Assembly: GCA_037893225.1 (NCBI GenBank)
Contig: JAZGUH010000070.1
Location: 62,001-126,000 of the forward strand
Source: Hippasteria phrygiana
Taxonomy: Eukaryota; Echinodermata; Asteroidea; Valvatida; Goniasteridae
Reading direction: 5' to 3'
Length of the DNA: 64,000 bases
The notes beneath the pieces were generated by a model. That model worked only from the letters and a program-made list of their open reading frames with translations. It searched no databases and was not told where the DNA came from. Shown here piece by piece: positions 21,887 to 33,240 of this stretch. Position numbers and translations under genes: made by a program. Position 1 is the stretch's first letter. Each line of letters starts with the position of its first letter.

Positions 21887-22980
21887 AAGATGGCCGCCAT
21901 TCTTTTTAAAATTTCTGACAACCGTATGTTTTCCAACTGTTCAAAGACACAGAAATGAAAGAGACATGTCGGACAAGAGAAGTGAACATGTTTACAGTGG
22001 TTTTAATAGTTTTAGTAAGCTTGTATTTCATTTTCCACTGGTAAAAATAAAAGAAATCCAGGCGGCCCCCAAAAAGGGGACGTTAAACAGTTTTTTTAAC
22101 TTGGCCTTTTTTACAATTCTATATCGAAAGATTTTCGTCGATTATTCAAATCTCGGCAAATCTCGAGTTAAAGTCGTGTCAGCCGTCGGCCTATCGGGAA
22201 ATGACGAGATGTGGTTCTCCACTCGATGCAATGTCAACCTCCAGGTTTGGCAGTACTAGAACCACTGGCGATTCAATTCAGACAGTGAATTCTATCTATT
22301 GCCAAAAATAGAGAGTCGAGAGTAAATGTTGATTCTTTGCCGCCATCTCTAACCTTCGTCTCCAAACTTTAGTTCTTCCAAGGAATAAAATGGTAAAAAA
22401 AGAACAGTAAATGAATTACAGAATGTGTATTTTTGTGAACAGGACCATATAAGAGGTTATCTACAAATTTTCTAATTTGCAGCCCTGTGTAGGAATTTGA
22501 TCACGTGCAGTCATGGACCGCACAGTGTGGTCACGTTTATTCAATTAGACCTGGCAAGTGTGCTGCGTGTGCCCAATACGATGCATGCACTACAGTCACT
22601 CCATAGCGGTCCACACGCTGTCTGGTCAGATTGGTGAAAAGGGTCCACATGGATGCATACCCTGCACATTTGTAGGGCGTATTCATGTATTGAGAACAGC
22701 TAACAAAGAAACTGAGAAGGCAAAAGTACACGATTGCCAAGCTGTCCTCTGTTGCTTAATGTGTATAGAGAACCAGTGTGAAGGGTTTCCCAAAAGTCAG
22801 TACAAACACAATAACCGACCAGAGACCAACAAGAGACAGTCGGTATACACCAATTATACACCCGTGTGCTTGGTTTCCCTTCGGTGTTTTTTATATTATA
22901 CATGTCTGCTCGTTTAACAGTTTTGCTTAAAATTTTGTTTCGACTAATCCACGGATGCTTGCTTGCTTATGGGCGGTGAT

Positions 22981-23070
22981 CGGGGGGGGGGGGGGACATG
23001 TCTCCAAATATTTTCGTTGGGGGGGGGGGGGGGGGGACGGGCTTTAGCAATTCCCCCCCCCCCCCCCCAA
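22981..23070. repeat. Poly-G, poly-G and poly-C tracts
   Basis: Runs of 14 G, 18 G and 16 C within 90 bp. The G and C runs could pair as a foldback. Confidence 0.9.
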
Positions 23071-23149
23071 TAATTTCCCCATGGTCATACACATTTTATG
23101 GGTCATTTGTTTTTACATGCACAGCATGCACCACAACACACAAAGATCA

Positions 23150-23209
23150 GGGCTCTATTTCATAAAAGTTAGGAAGATTCCTAAGTAACTTTTATGAAAT
23201 AGAGCCCAG
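23150..23209. mobile_element. Short hairpin MITE, about 60 bp
   Basis: GGGCTCTATTTCATAAAAGT is inverted at once as ACTTTTATGAAATAGAGCCC around a short AGGAAGATTCCT-type core. A related end (TTTATGAATAGAGC) occurs at 24283. Confidence 0.8.
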
Positions 23210-23526
23210 GGCATACACAATACACAAGAGACACCGAGTTCAAAACGTTTATTGCTGGTTGTGTGCTTTTTCCTCCGTCCACACAACCTTGAAGAGAAAT
23301 CGCCGCCGCTGCTTACTTTAACACCATGCAGTGTCTATACACCCTTTTCACATGTCATGGACCGCATGATGCAGCGATAGTAACGAAGTGAACCGATCAA
23401 GCGTGCAGCGTGTGCGCACGTTGGTTTAACCTGGCCCATATGTTACGTGTACGATGACACTCACGTGGTGCTTTTGTTTACATTTCATCTGGTCACGTGG
23501 GTGAAAATTGAACCAATCGTTTCATA

Positions 23527-23697
23527 TAGAGTACCGAAGTGATGACGTCATAATGCAATGTTTGGAGCCAGAATAGGCCTACTCGTTATTTTGTGTACGT
23601 GTTTGCATGACTGGCTGTTAACAAAGGAAAAGTCGAAATCTACAAATGTTTAGAGCAGGTTGTCGTCCCAACTGACGTCAGACTTTGGTACTCTATA
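23527..23697. mobile_element. CRE-bearing MITE, copy with altered centre
   Basis: The ends TAGAGTACCGAAGTGATGAC and GACTTTGGTACTCTA match the family at 15366-15486. The middle (Patch 23570-23650) is different sequence. Confidence 0.75.
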
Positions 23698-24056
23698 CCG
23701 CAATGTGTTCGTTTTTTTCGTTCCTAGTCTTCGTTACAAATTCTTCTTGGTTATTGTGTCTTACTTTCCTCAACCGTTGGAAGCTATTTTAGAGTCACAG
23801 CGCAATCCCCACGAGTTTCTGTTGATGACCTTTACTCAACAATATACATTTCCAACATCATTGAAATTTGTTGAAAGAATAAGAGGGAAATGAACCGAAC
23901 TCGAAACCTGATTGGTTGTTGTCTCCTATTGTATGCATTCGACTGTTTTAATTTACTCTGTTACTGTGTTACTCACAAGATTCGACGACTCGAACACTAA
24001 TTTGGGAGGTTTAGTTGTTACGTGAACCCGTTCGACTTTTTCCGCGCGCACGTCTA

Positions 24057-24604
24057 TTAAAGGTAGTACACAACATTTGCAAACATCAAAACACAAAACT
24101 ATACTGAATTATTACGAAATACTGTACAAGACTAATGCAGTCTCAAGCATCATGTGAAATAATGACACCTAAAGTTAGGAATATTCCTATTTTGGACTTT
24201 AGGAAGAATAACTATTCCTAAGTCCTGGACTTAGGAACAATTATTCTTCCTAAGTCCAAAATAGGAATATTCCTACCGGTATCTTTATGAATAGAGCTGG
24301 TGTGCTGTCGATTTCAAGAAAAGTGGAAATGTCGGCCGACATCATTTCCAAACGATAGTCTAGTTCACCAACCTGATAATTCCCTGACGTCTATAAATTG
24401 CTTCGTTTTGTCTAAAGCAGGGTCAGGAAACCAGACTACTAGAACATTCTATTTTCTGTTTTCCCGGCATCTTCGAACTGTATGGACAGAAAGCTTTAAA
24501 CAGGTCATTGTTGCAGTATTTGCTAGCACGCTATAAAATACTAACCCCCAAATCCATTTAGTTCTGAAAATTACAGCAAAAGCAAATGTTGTATACTACC
24601 TTTG
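24057..24604. mobile_element. TTAA MITE interrupted by a hairpin element
   Basis: It starts TTAAAGGTAGTACACA and ends TTGTATACTACCTTTGA, matching the family at 4253-4735. The element at 24172-24276 (TTAGGAATATTCCTATTTTG inverted as CAAAATAGGAATATTCCTA) sits inside it, followed by the shared GTGTGCTGTCG...TTTCAAGAAAAGTGGAAA segment. Confidence 0.7.
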
Positions 24605-24647
24605 AAAGTCGAAAACGGTCACATTGACGTTCACGTAAAACGCGCAA

Positions 24648-25322
24648 CTAAGGGTGCGTTCGAGAGTGTTACTCTTGATACTCGGGGGTGCAGGGAAAAG
24701 TTGCGTGCGCATTAAGCCCGGTTCATATAGCCTACTTCATGCGAATGCGAATCAAATTATTTATGTCGTCAACGCCAAATATTCGCACTGCAAATTCGCA
24801 AAAGTTGAACACATTTCAACTTGTGCGAAGTTTCGCTGCGAATGTTTCATGACGCCAATTTCGCTTCGCATTCGCATGAAGTATGAACCGGGCTTTACTC
24901 TCGAACCCTGTCGCACGAACTGTCAAGGTTAGTATTGAACATAGTTTAAGGCCGTGTCCGAAATGGGCATCTAGAGCTACAGCTACGTCTACGTCACGCG
25001 TAGTTGTAATGGACGAACACCTAGACAAGAGATTCGGACGCAGCCTAAAATGTATCATACACATGACAATATATAATCCAAAGATCAGTTCAACAATCGA
25101 AAAACAATAACAACATTTCATTGGAAAAGTCCGAAATTTTTACTTTCCGGCATGTGGAAATGTTAAGTGGAAACAATCACGTGACCACACCTCCGTCGCA
25201 GGAGTATACTCTCGGTCTGAGCAGGAGCATACTCTTGGTTACCCTCGGGTTATACTCCTGCCGTTCGTGTGCGCAAAGTATACTCGTGTTAACACGAGTA
25301 ACACGCTCGAACGCAACCTAAA
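24648..25322. mobile_element. Composite inverted-repeat element with two inner MITEs
   Basis: The outer ends are CTAAGGGTGCGTTCGAGAGT and, as reverse complement, CTTTAGGTTGCGTTCGAGCG. Inside, 24713-24896 has its own ends (AAGCCCGGTTCATAT / GTATGAACCGGGCTT), and 24950-25050 has GTCCGAAAT / ATTCGGAC ends. Confidence 0.75.
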
Positions 25323-25403
25323 GTTCTAAACCTTCCTAATCGTTAACACTTCGTAGTCTGGTCTACTGATCACCGTGTATATACAAATCTGCATAGATCA
25401 TTG

Positions 25404-25640
25404 GCCTTTTTCCAAACCCCAGCTTAGGCTCCGTCTCCGGCTCCATCACCATTGCCAAACTGCATGAACGAAGCCTATAAAGACGTAGCCCTACAAATAG
25501 GGCTGTAAATGGTTCCTTTTTTAACTTCTGGCTTTTTACTGTGACAGTAAGAAGCCAGAAGTTAAAAGAGGAACCATTTACAGCCCTATTTGTAGGGCTA
25601 ATAAAGACGGAGACGAAGCTGGGGTTTGGAAAACGGCCCT
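25404..25640. mobile_element. MITE containing a long palindrome
   Basis: The outer inverted ends are GGCCTTTTTCCAAACCCCAG and CTGGGGTTTGGAAAACGGCC. Inside, 25489-25598 is a near-perfect palindrome: GCCCTACAAATAGGGCTGTA and TACAGCCCTATTTGTAGGGC, with AACTTCTGGC/GCCAGAAGTT nearer the centre. Confidence 0.8.
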
Positions 25641-25641
25641 A

Positions 25642-25676
25642 GACTGTTCAAGTTTACGGCATGCATCCGCCATCTT
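25642..25676 (-). CDS. Possible start of a coding exon next to the MITE
   Basis: On -, AAAG-ATG-GCG is a strong start context and reads MADACRKLEQSR before running into the MITE at 25640. Upstream on - is CCGCCATATT-type sequence. It may be a gene start with an element inserted, or chance. No donor is clear. Confidence 0.15.
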
Positions 25677-26014
25677 TCCACTGCAAGCGAAGCGCGGACG
25701 TTTGACGTAAGCTAGTGTTTGGCTAGGCAGCAATGATTTATGGATGTTCCATGAGTGGTAATATGGCGGGTGGCGGCTACAGTTGTTCCTGCAGCGGGTA
25801 ACGGCAAATGAGCTATCCATTTTTTTCTTCATCGAGATCAGTGGTCGAGTCGAACGTGATAAGAGCCGAAAACCACTATTGCCCGGTGCAGGTTATTAAG
25901 CACGCATTATGATCGTTAATTGGACCATTATAATGAACGATATCAAAAGCCTTCTTTTCATGAAGGCCATTCCAATTACAACCACCATGAATACTACAGT
26001 AATGTGAGACTTCT

Positions 26015-26122
26015 CGGCGCTCCACGAACTGAGCTATCTTGCCGTAAGTTGGCGGTCTCCCAAATTGTCAGTATCTTTGTTCGGGTGGGCGCTTGTCAGA
26101 AGTCATAAACCCAGAATGCCGT
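26015..26122 (-). mobile_element. tRNA-derived SINE fragment
   Basis: ACTGAGCTATCTTGCCGTAA, GGCGGTCTCCCAAATTGTCA and GTCAGAAGTCATAAACCCA match the SINE at 1735-1960. It borders the LINE tail. Confidence 0.75.
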
Positions 26123-26127
26123 ATATT

Positions 26128-26987
26128 ATTATTATTATTATAAAATTTCTGACCAAGTCAAGGGTTGTGAACAAGACCACAGGGTCCTTACAAAATCACT
26201 CCCCGGATAAGTTAAAAGAATTTAAAACTAATATAAAAACACAGTCACCATACGACTAAGAAAAATAAAATACAAAACTATAAAATCACTCCCCGGAAAG
26301 AAGAATAAAAGGAATTAAAACTAAAGTAAACCACAGACTATAAGAACAACAAGAAAGATAAAAAACGAGACACGAAAAATATTAACATAAAATTAAAGTT
26401 AAAGTTAAAATTAACAAAAATTAAGAAGTTAAAAATTCAGAAGGGAGCGTTTAAAGGCGTTCAACGATGTACATTGAATGACATGGTTAGGTAGCCTATT
26501 CCAATCACTAGCTGTTCGAAGAAAAAATGAAAACTTAAAGCAATCTGTTCTGGCAAAAGGGATTTGTAATTTACGGTTATGATCATTTCGGCCAATTCTT
26601 GAAGCAGGACTAAATTTGTTAAGGGAGCTAACATTGACAAGATTGTTTAAAATTTTAAAGCACATAACAAGTCGCAGAAACTTTCTTCTTGTTTGAAGGT
26701 TACTCCAGCCTAGCTCGGTAATTAATATATCATAGCTAGTATGCCAGTCCCTGAGGATAAATCTAGCGCTCTGGTTTTGAATACGTTCTAAAACAGAAGA
26801 ATGAGTTAATCTATGCGGATCCCAAACTGTACAACAATAATCCATTCGGGATCGAATAAGAGAAATATACAACCGCTTTAAAATGTTTCTGGAGCAGTTC
26901 CTAAAATTTCGTTTTATCAAACCCAGCATTTTGCTACAGTTTGTATATATGGCATGACAGTTCGTTCCAGTTTAACTTGTCATTAAT
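26128..26987 (-). mobile_element. 5'-truncated non-LTR retrotransposon (LINE), reverse-transcriptase C-terminal end
   Basis: An open frame on - at 26429-26929 encodes 166 residues with the pattern found after the RT domain of LINE polymerases: LKRLYISLIRSRMDYCCTVW, then VLERIQNQSARFILRD and later RTASDWNRLPNHV. Upstream sequence (INDKLNWNEL...) continues in another frame, so a 1-nt frameshift lies near 26936 and the copy is dead. The 3' end carries a TAA-type microsatellite (26127-26142 on +), a common LINE tail. The element sits against a tRNA-SINE fragment at 26015-26122 and ends where a repeat shared with 7586-7640 begins. Confidence 0.8.
26429..26929 (-). pseudogene. LINE reverse-transcriptase C-terminal fragment
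   Basis: This is the open part of the LINE polymerase remnant, 166 residues to a stop. The catalytic motif with two aspartates (xxDD) is upstream and absent, so it has no activity. It looks CR1/Jockey/RTE-like, but I cannot assign the clade by eye. Confidence 0.75.
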
Positions 26988-27528
26988 CATAGCCAGGGAT
27001 CACACCCAATTTTACGATACAACCTGGGAAGCGACATTGTGGGGATCACTCGATGAGTGATACGACTTTTTACTTGTAATTCGTCGGGACACATTGCCTT
27101 GGAGTCATGGATTTTTTTCTAGAGGGGGAAAAGCACTCACCAGAAAGCAGCAAAGGAAGAAATCACCGGCCGTGGAAAAATCGAAAGGGTAGGGGGGGAG
27201 TGGTGCCAGACATCACTCGACGCTTTGTTCAAGACCGCGATATATAGGCTATTGTATATTGTAGTCGCATTTTAGGCCTCTTTCAGCAGATTTAGAGTGT
27301 TAAATATCAATTGAGAACGACATTGACTTCGACCATCTTCTTTTCTTCTTTTTTTCTTTTTTTTCCTTAATTTAATTCCAGGGGGAAAAGTGCCATCCCC
27401 TTCCTTCCCTCTCCCCCCCCCCCCCCACCCTCGCGACGCCCATGCTTGGAAGCTGCTCATTTGGGCTGCAAAAGGCGTTGGTACTGAATATGCTATGGTT
27501 GGAAATATCATTCAAAGTAGTATCTATA

Positions 27529-27590
27529 TTTTCAAGCGATGGTCGTGTACATTATCATATATGATAAAGTACACGACCATTACTTGAAAA
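27529..27590. repeat. Hairpin with GTGTAC arms
   Basis: TTTTCAAGCGATGGTCGTGT is inverted as ACACGACCATTACTTGAAAA around ATTATCATATATGATAA, itself palindromic. It may be a solo end pair of the GTGTACAC MITE group. Confidence 0.65.
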
Positions 27591-27659
27591 TGCGCCGTTT
27601 GCCTTTAACGAAAATATTTTTCGTCGGGGACGCCAGTTTCGGCATATGATGCACGATAA

Positions 27660-27850
27660 GGGGCAGAGGGAACCCCCCCCCCCCCTCTTTTGTGTTGTCA
27701 TTGTGAATCTCAGGAATTCTTTTCAGATGTCTGAGGGGATGTGTTATAGGTAACAATAGTCTGGAGAGTGTATAGGGTATGCCTTATATCTTGCTGGGTA
27801 TAAGTTTCGGAGCGTTGTAATTCAGAGTGGTGCCCTTGGCGCTTCGGTTG
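27660..27850. repeat. Repeat with inverse copy at 50200-50345
   Basis: TAACAATAGTCTGGAGAGTG, GAATCTCAGGAATTC and a poly-C run recur in reverse complement at 50200-50345, in the same relative order. Confidence 0.7.
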
Positions 27851-28514
27851 TGTGCATGCTGCACTGCAGGTGCGGCACCAATCTGCCTTGTCCGGATGTG
27901 AATGATTCGGTTTTTTCCTCATTTCTCCGTAAATATTAAACATTATGGTAGAATTTGTAAACGCAGACCTTGGAAATAGGTTAGGTAACTCATCAAAAAG
28001 ATTAAATTAGGGGGGGGGGGGGTTCAGGGCAATGTGTACCTTTAATTTGATCGTGTTTTATTGCTATAGGCCTATTTAATGTGAAAGGCCTTAAGTGAAA
28101 TTACTGATGATGCCTAGTACCCAATTGAAATAAATAACAGCGGAGACTGCAATGCTGTTGAAAGTCGTCAACAAGTTGTTTATCAGCTAGACAAGATCAT
28201 GGGCTACTGACCTCTGGACAGTCAGAAATCTGCGATGACATTTGATTGCAGCAACACCTTTCAAAGAAAAATACATCAAAGATCACTTTTGTCTTGACTT
28301 TCTCCTTTGTTAGCAGCAACCTAGAATCAAGCATTAAAGTAGTTATATTGACATATAAAAGAGCAAGCAAAAAGCCGATACAGTTCAACGTCAAATTCTA
28401 TCTTCTCGTAAAAAGAAATACATTGATTTTTTTTACGAGAGAGCGCGAATTTGTATTGCCCAAATATAATGAGGATCAATTTTGGGTCTGTGGCAAAAAG
28501 ACATCATGTAGCAA

Positions 28515-28629
28515 TAGAGTACCGAAGTCTGACGTCAGTTGCCGGGGCAATGGTTCTACACACATGCAGTTTAGAATGTATTCTGGTTCCAAACATTCCA
28601 TTGATTGACGTCATCACTTCGGTACTCTA
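28515..28629. mobile_element. CRE-bearing MITE, complete copy, 115 bp
   Basis: It runs from TAGAGTACCGAAGTCTGACG to CATCACTTCGGTACTCTA, with TGACGTCA-type motifs just inside both ends and TA at both borders. The centre (CATGCAGTTTAGAATGTATT) is shared with 15261-15486. Confidence 0.85.
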
Positions 28630-28692
28630 TATTACCAGTATGCTCCTGGGACCTCGCATCTTACGTAACAGGAAGTAACATGCAGCAGGCTC

Positions 28693-28873
28693 GTGGCTTC
28701 CTCATTAGCCGTTGATTATCTCGCCTCCTCGACCCACGGGACTCGCTCGCTCCCTGCTAATGACATGGCACTGGTGGGTTTCCTCGAAGATCCTCGTCTA
28801 CGAGAAAACAAGATCACCAGCAAGGACTTCGTGCTGCTGTGTCCGGGGGAGGGTAGCTCTGCGCGCCGGCAAG
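28693..28873 (+). CDS. GC-rich coding-like block, candidate exon
   Basis: In a low-GC neighbourhood, this block has GC-rich third positions over an open frame. An ATG at 28765 (GACATGG) opens MALVGFLEDPRLRENKITSK and the frame runs to a possible donor AAG|GTGTGA at 28873. It lies just after a CRE-type MITE (28515-28629). No homologue is recognised, and it could be old transposon coding sequence. Confidence 0.22.
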
Positions 28874-29404
28874 GTGTGACATGTAATCCCGGTCGCTCGT
28901 CAACCTACGCCGTGTTTGCCACTAGCAGAAATTGCCGGATGCTATCGAAAGCAAAATGTGCTAGTGCCAAACAAGGCAAAGGCAATGGTTGATCGTGGTT
29001 TGTCCGGCTCCGGGTTAAATTATAGAAGGGAATACCTTATTTATTGTTATTCCGGAATCGCCGAAATTAGCCAAGATATGAATCAACATAAATTGCTGTC
29101 CAAAATGCCGCACAATTATCGTAACGGAAACTTCTTGTTTTTCTGTGAACATTTACGGCAGATTTGTATAATAAAGATATTGGATTTTGTTTGCCGTATA
29201 AACGTGCCTCCCACTTGCCAATTTGTCAGACTCTAATGAAATCCTAAATATTCACCGATTTGTATTGTTCGTTTATAAGAGGTTTAAAAAGCGAATTTGT
29301 TTTCTGGTAATTCTTTTTATTGTGGATCAGAAAATGCGTATTGAAAAGCCAGAATTTTGTTTTTATTATCTTTGTTGGAAAGTGGAGAGCTAAACTGAAC
29401 AAGG

Positions 29405-29530
29405 GATGTAGGCAGGGTGGGAGTGGGTTGGGCTTGACAAAGTGGGGGAGGGGGGTTACACAAGATAGGGGGGAGGGGTGGGGGAGGGGCTAGGTAAGGT
29501 GGGGGAGGGGTTAGGTAAGGTGGAGGAGTG
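29405..29530. repeat. G-rich microsatellite
   Basis: GGTGGGGGAGGGG-like units with GGTTAGGTAAGGTGGG repeats. G-quadruplex-prone on +. Confidence 0.8.
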
Positions 29531-31894
29531 GGCCTGTACAGGTGGTTATACCTAACGGTAAAGATGATCACCGATCATTGCGGTCTGTATCCTACCCGTC
29601 TCCAGACTACATTTGCACATCCCCTCTCAGTAGGGTCACTCCACTTCGCTGAGCGTCCGTCACTTCATGACACGGCATCACAGAAATCACTGACAGCGTG
29701 TTATGAGAACAGTGAATTCTACAGTGCCATACATGAAATGAGGAAATATAAGATGGCTTGTTGTACACACGGTACTTCTAAATTTCCTGTATAACTTTCC
29801 TCTGCGCACGGTCATCAGCATCGATGTTTTTCGCAGATCAGACTGACTATTTTTGTGTTTCCTTTTCCCTGAAAAAAAAAAGATGGTAAAAGATACAACC
29901 CAAGTTACAATGTTCAATTCGAAGAGGAATCTTTAAAAATAGACAGTGACTTTTATAACACAGAACACAACTTGGCAGTTTGTTTCCCACGATGAACAAA
30001 GTCAACATGAAAATTGTGGGAGTTAACTGAGCAGTCAGCCCGCTGAGGAATACGCACAATCAGTTATATGCAAATTAACGCGGCGAGGGGTCCAGTAACT
30101 GCTCAGGCAATCGACTCAGTGGACGACCAATCAGGAGGTGAATACGGTGTATATTTCAGAGAGTCACAAGCTCAAATATTGCTTGCGTTTAATAACCTTA
30201 TCTTGAATTGCGTGTCCTCGTAAGATTATCTCTGAAAGGTATGACAGAGCTTTGGTAATGAGAAAAGATTAAATTCAATATGAAAGCTTACTATTTAGAG
30301 ATGCCAGTATCTGTCCTCCTGATAAATATAGTCCGTCTGCAATGATTTTATCTTCGGGAAAATTGTATCAGAAGATCTCCAAAACGGCTCGTTTCGATTT
30401 TAACATGGAAATGGCCCACATGAATGCGCGGAATTTTAATTTTTTTTCTTCTTGTCACTCGGATGACGGACTGAATTACAACTTTCACTTAAATGTTATA
30501 TCACGCACAAAGTGGCATTTTGTGTTATTTAAATATGGTTTTAAACCCCTGATTTGTGACAATCTATTTTATTAAGCTTTCAGCGGGGGAAAAAATCCGG
30601 AAGGCACTGTTTCAGAACCACCAAAACGACATCGTCATGTATTACTGAAAGCGCACTTGGCCTTACTGAATAGGCACAAGGCTTTATTGAATAGGCACAA
30701 GGCGTGACGATGTCATTTTGGTTGGTCTTTTTAAGTGCTTACCAAAAAATCCACCCTTCAGCGAAACAGCTGCAGCTTTCACAAGAGGGCGCTATAACGT
30801 GCATTTGGTTCCGACATTCAGCTCCATCCCGAGTGGGGGGGGGGGAATTATATAAAGATAATCACAGACTTACTTGGCCGTTTATACCGATCCAACGATG
30901 TCCAAGATTAGTCTTCAGATCCAGCTACATGCAAGAAAGAAAAGCGGGAAAATGAAATAACAGTGGGAGTCGTTAAATCGTTCGCTTCGACGCTTTTCCA
31001 AACTCGTGATAATCTTTCTTTGCTGATGAGCTTCAAACCCATTCAGTTGAATACATGTGTTGATAGTACATGTACTACCATAAAACGTTAAAGAGCAACG
31101 TTACGTTAAAGAGCAACTGCAACGATTTCCAACTTTTCTTAGGTTTCGATTTAATTGAGAAGAGCTTTGTCAAATAGAACAGATACTTGTCAAGATCCCC
31201 ATCTTTGACGCCGGTTTTTATGTGTAAAAATAATATGCATTTTTGTTGCCTTTCTTTCCGCGAGTCTATCCTTGGATGCTGAATGAAATAACAAATATGA
31301 TGAAATACTGAAATACCCAAAATGGTTAACCAAAGAGAAACACCATAACAATTTTTCGGTTATGACCGCCAAAACGCACCTTGCACTTCATAGTCGTTTT
31401 TTGTGTGCACACTTTTAAAATAATGCTTATTTTTTATTTTATTATTTGTCTACTTTTCAATGCCTCATCTCCTGTGTGACAAGAAAGGATTACGGAAAGA
31501 GTTCCATATCCGGACATCACTTATTTTCCCTTAATATGACTTAAAAACTACAAAAAAATGTAAATCTGATGGAAAAACACGAATTTAGGAGGGAAAAAAT
31601 TTCAACTTATTCTTTGAAAATACTTCGACTTTTTCTGTCATGGCCCATAGATTTTGTGCACGAGGTATAAGTGATGTCCGGATATGGAACTCTTTCCAGG
31701 ATTACATTCAGCAAATACACAAGCCAGCAGATGATTGATTGAATTTGTTAAGCACTGAACCGAATCAAGATTTTTTCTAAATTTGCCTCATATATTCTCT
31801 GCGGTCGGTCGCATGCCCCGACTTGTACTCTTGTCACCTATATACCTCGCCTTGTTCCTCCATTATTCAAACCTTACATTTTCTCAGTATATGG
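29531..31894. other. Gene-free stretch
   Basis: AT-rich and mostly unique. GAATAGGCACAAGGC is duplicated near 30670-30705, and TCCGGA(C/T)AT-type sequence near 31500 recurs inverted near 31675 (AGTTCCATATCCGGACATCA / GATGTCCGGATATGGAACT), suggesting one more inverted-repeat element at 31500-31695. No coding exon is supported. Confidence 0.4.
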
Positions 31895-31985
31895 TTCCTA
31901 TGGGGATGGAAACGCACCACTGAATGAGCCCCTTAAGACGGACCTCGCACCACGACTGAATGAGCCCCTTGAGACGGACCTCGCG
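31895..31985. repeat. Tandem duplication, about 37-bp unit
   Basis: CACCACTGAATGAGCCCCTT and AGACGGACCTCGC occur twice in succession, beside GC-rich sequence of unknown role (31990-32110). Confidence 0.75.
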
Positions 31986-32267
31986 TGCTAGGAGAAGCTA
32001 ACCCAAGACCCGACGTTTAACAGGTTGGCTTGAGGCCGGGGACGCCGGGACAGTCAGCCCGCCAAACACGGCTACTCCGGGGCGCGTTGTGCTTCACCGA
32101 CATCTAGTTACTAAAACTAGCCGCGATGCGAGACGAATCTTTCTTTATTCAGAGCCTTGGAAATAAGAGAAAAAAGTGCATCCCGAATATAAAAAAAATC
32201 TTTCATGGTGCTCAACTAAAGTGAGTTTTTGTGAGCAGCAATATCGCAGCTAAGAAAACGGGGATGG

Positions 32268-33240
32268 GTGGGACGAGAGGGAGAAAGTGGGGGGGGGGGG
32301 GGGGGGGTTGTCCCCGCTCTTGCTGTCGCCATCTGCCCTCAATTTCAAACAAACTATCCAGCGAAGACCCCTCGTAAATCCCTTTCTATTCCATGGAAAG
32401 AATCCGTTTCCGCTAAACTTCCTGCTTTAAAAAGGTCTGATACACCTTTGGTTATGTTCAGCGGCGGCGATTTCTCGTCAAGGTTTGGGGGGGGGGGGGG
32501 GGGAGGAAAAAGCACACAAGCAACAATAATTGTTAAGCGGTTTGTGTCTCTTGTGTATCCTGGGAAATTGTTAAATTGTGTGCTGATCTTTGTGTGTTCT
32601 AATGCATACTGGTGCATGCAAAAGCATGATGACCCATAAAATGTATGATATATAATGGGGACGTGTCCCCGTCTCCCCGTACACCCACCCCCGGGATTTC
32701 CCCCTCCAACCCCCGGGGACCGCCGCCCATGGCAATGATAAAGAACAAACTGATTAGTTTCAATATGAAAGCTGACCGTTTATAAAGATGGCACCAGTAT
32801 CAATCCTGTGAAATATTTCCATCTGAAATGCTGCGTACCAGCGGCGGCGATTTCTCGTCAAGGTTGGTGGGGACGGAGGAAAAAACACAACCAATAACAA
32901 TGCAGGAAGTAACCGCAGTGGTGTAACTAAGGGGACGCGCCAAGGCCACCCCCCACCCCCGGGGAAGAATGCACAATCGGTTCAACTTTTATTAGAGAGA
33001 TATACATGTCATTGGAATCGTTGTATTTGGCGTCTCTTGTGTCCTGGGAAATGTTTGGAAATGTGTGCTGATCTTTGTGTGTTTTGGTGCACACTGGTGC
33101 ATGTATAAAAGTCAATGACCCATGGCAAAATAATGGGGGGGGGGAGGGGGGGACACTGCCATAGCCGTCCCCTCCCCATAAAATATTGGGGGTGACATGT
33201 CCCCCTCCCCCTCCCCCTCCGGGATCGCCGCCCGTGCTGC
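32268..33240. repeat. Duplicated poly-G-bearing repeat
   Basis: GGCGGCGATTTCTCGTCAAG occurs at about 32462 and 32840, and GTGCTGATCTTTGTGTGTT with GACCCAT at about 32580 and 33063. Poly-G runs lie in between, and GGGGACGTGTCCCC-like motifs follow both. At least two copies of one repeat family. Confidence 0.75.

Noticed and set aside
32268..32639. A 123-codon + strand frame
   Set aside because: It spans two poly-G runs in a duplicated repeat.
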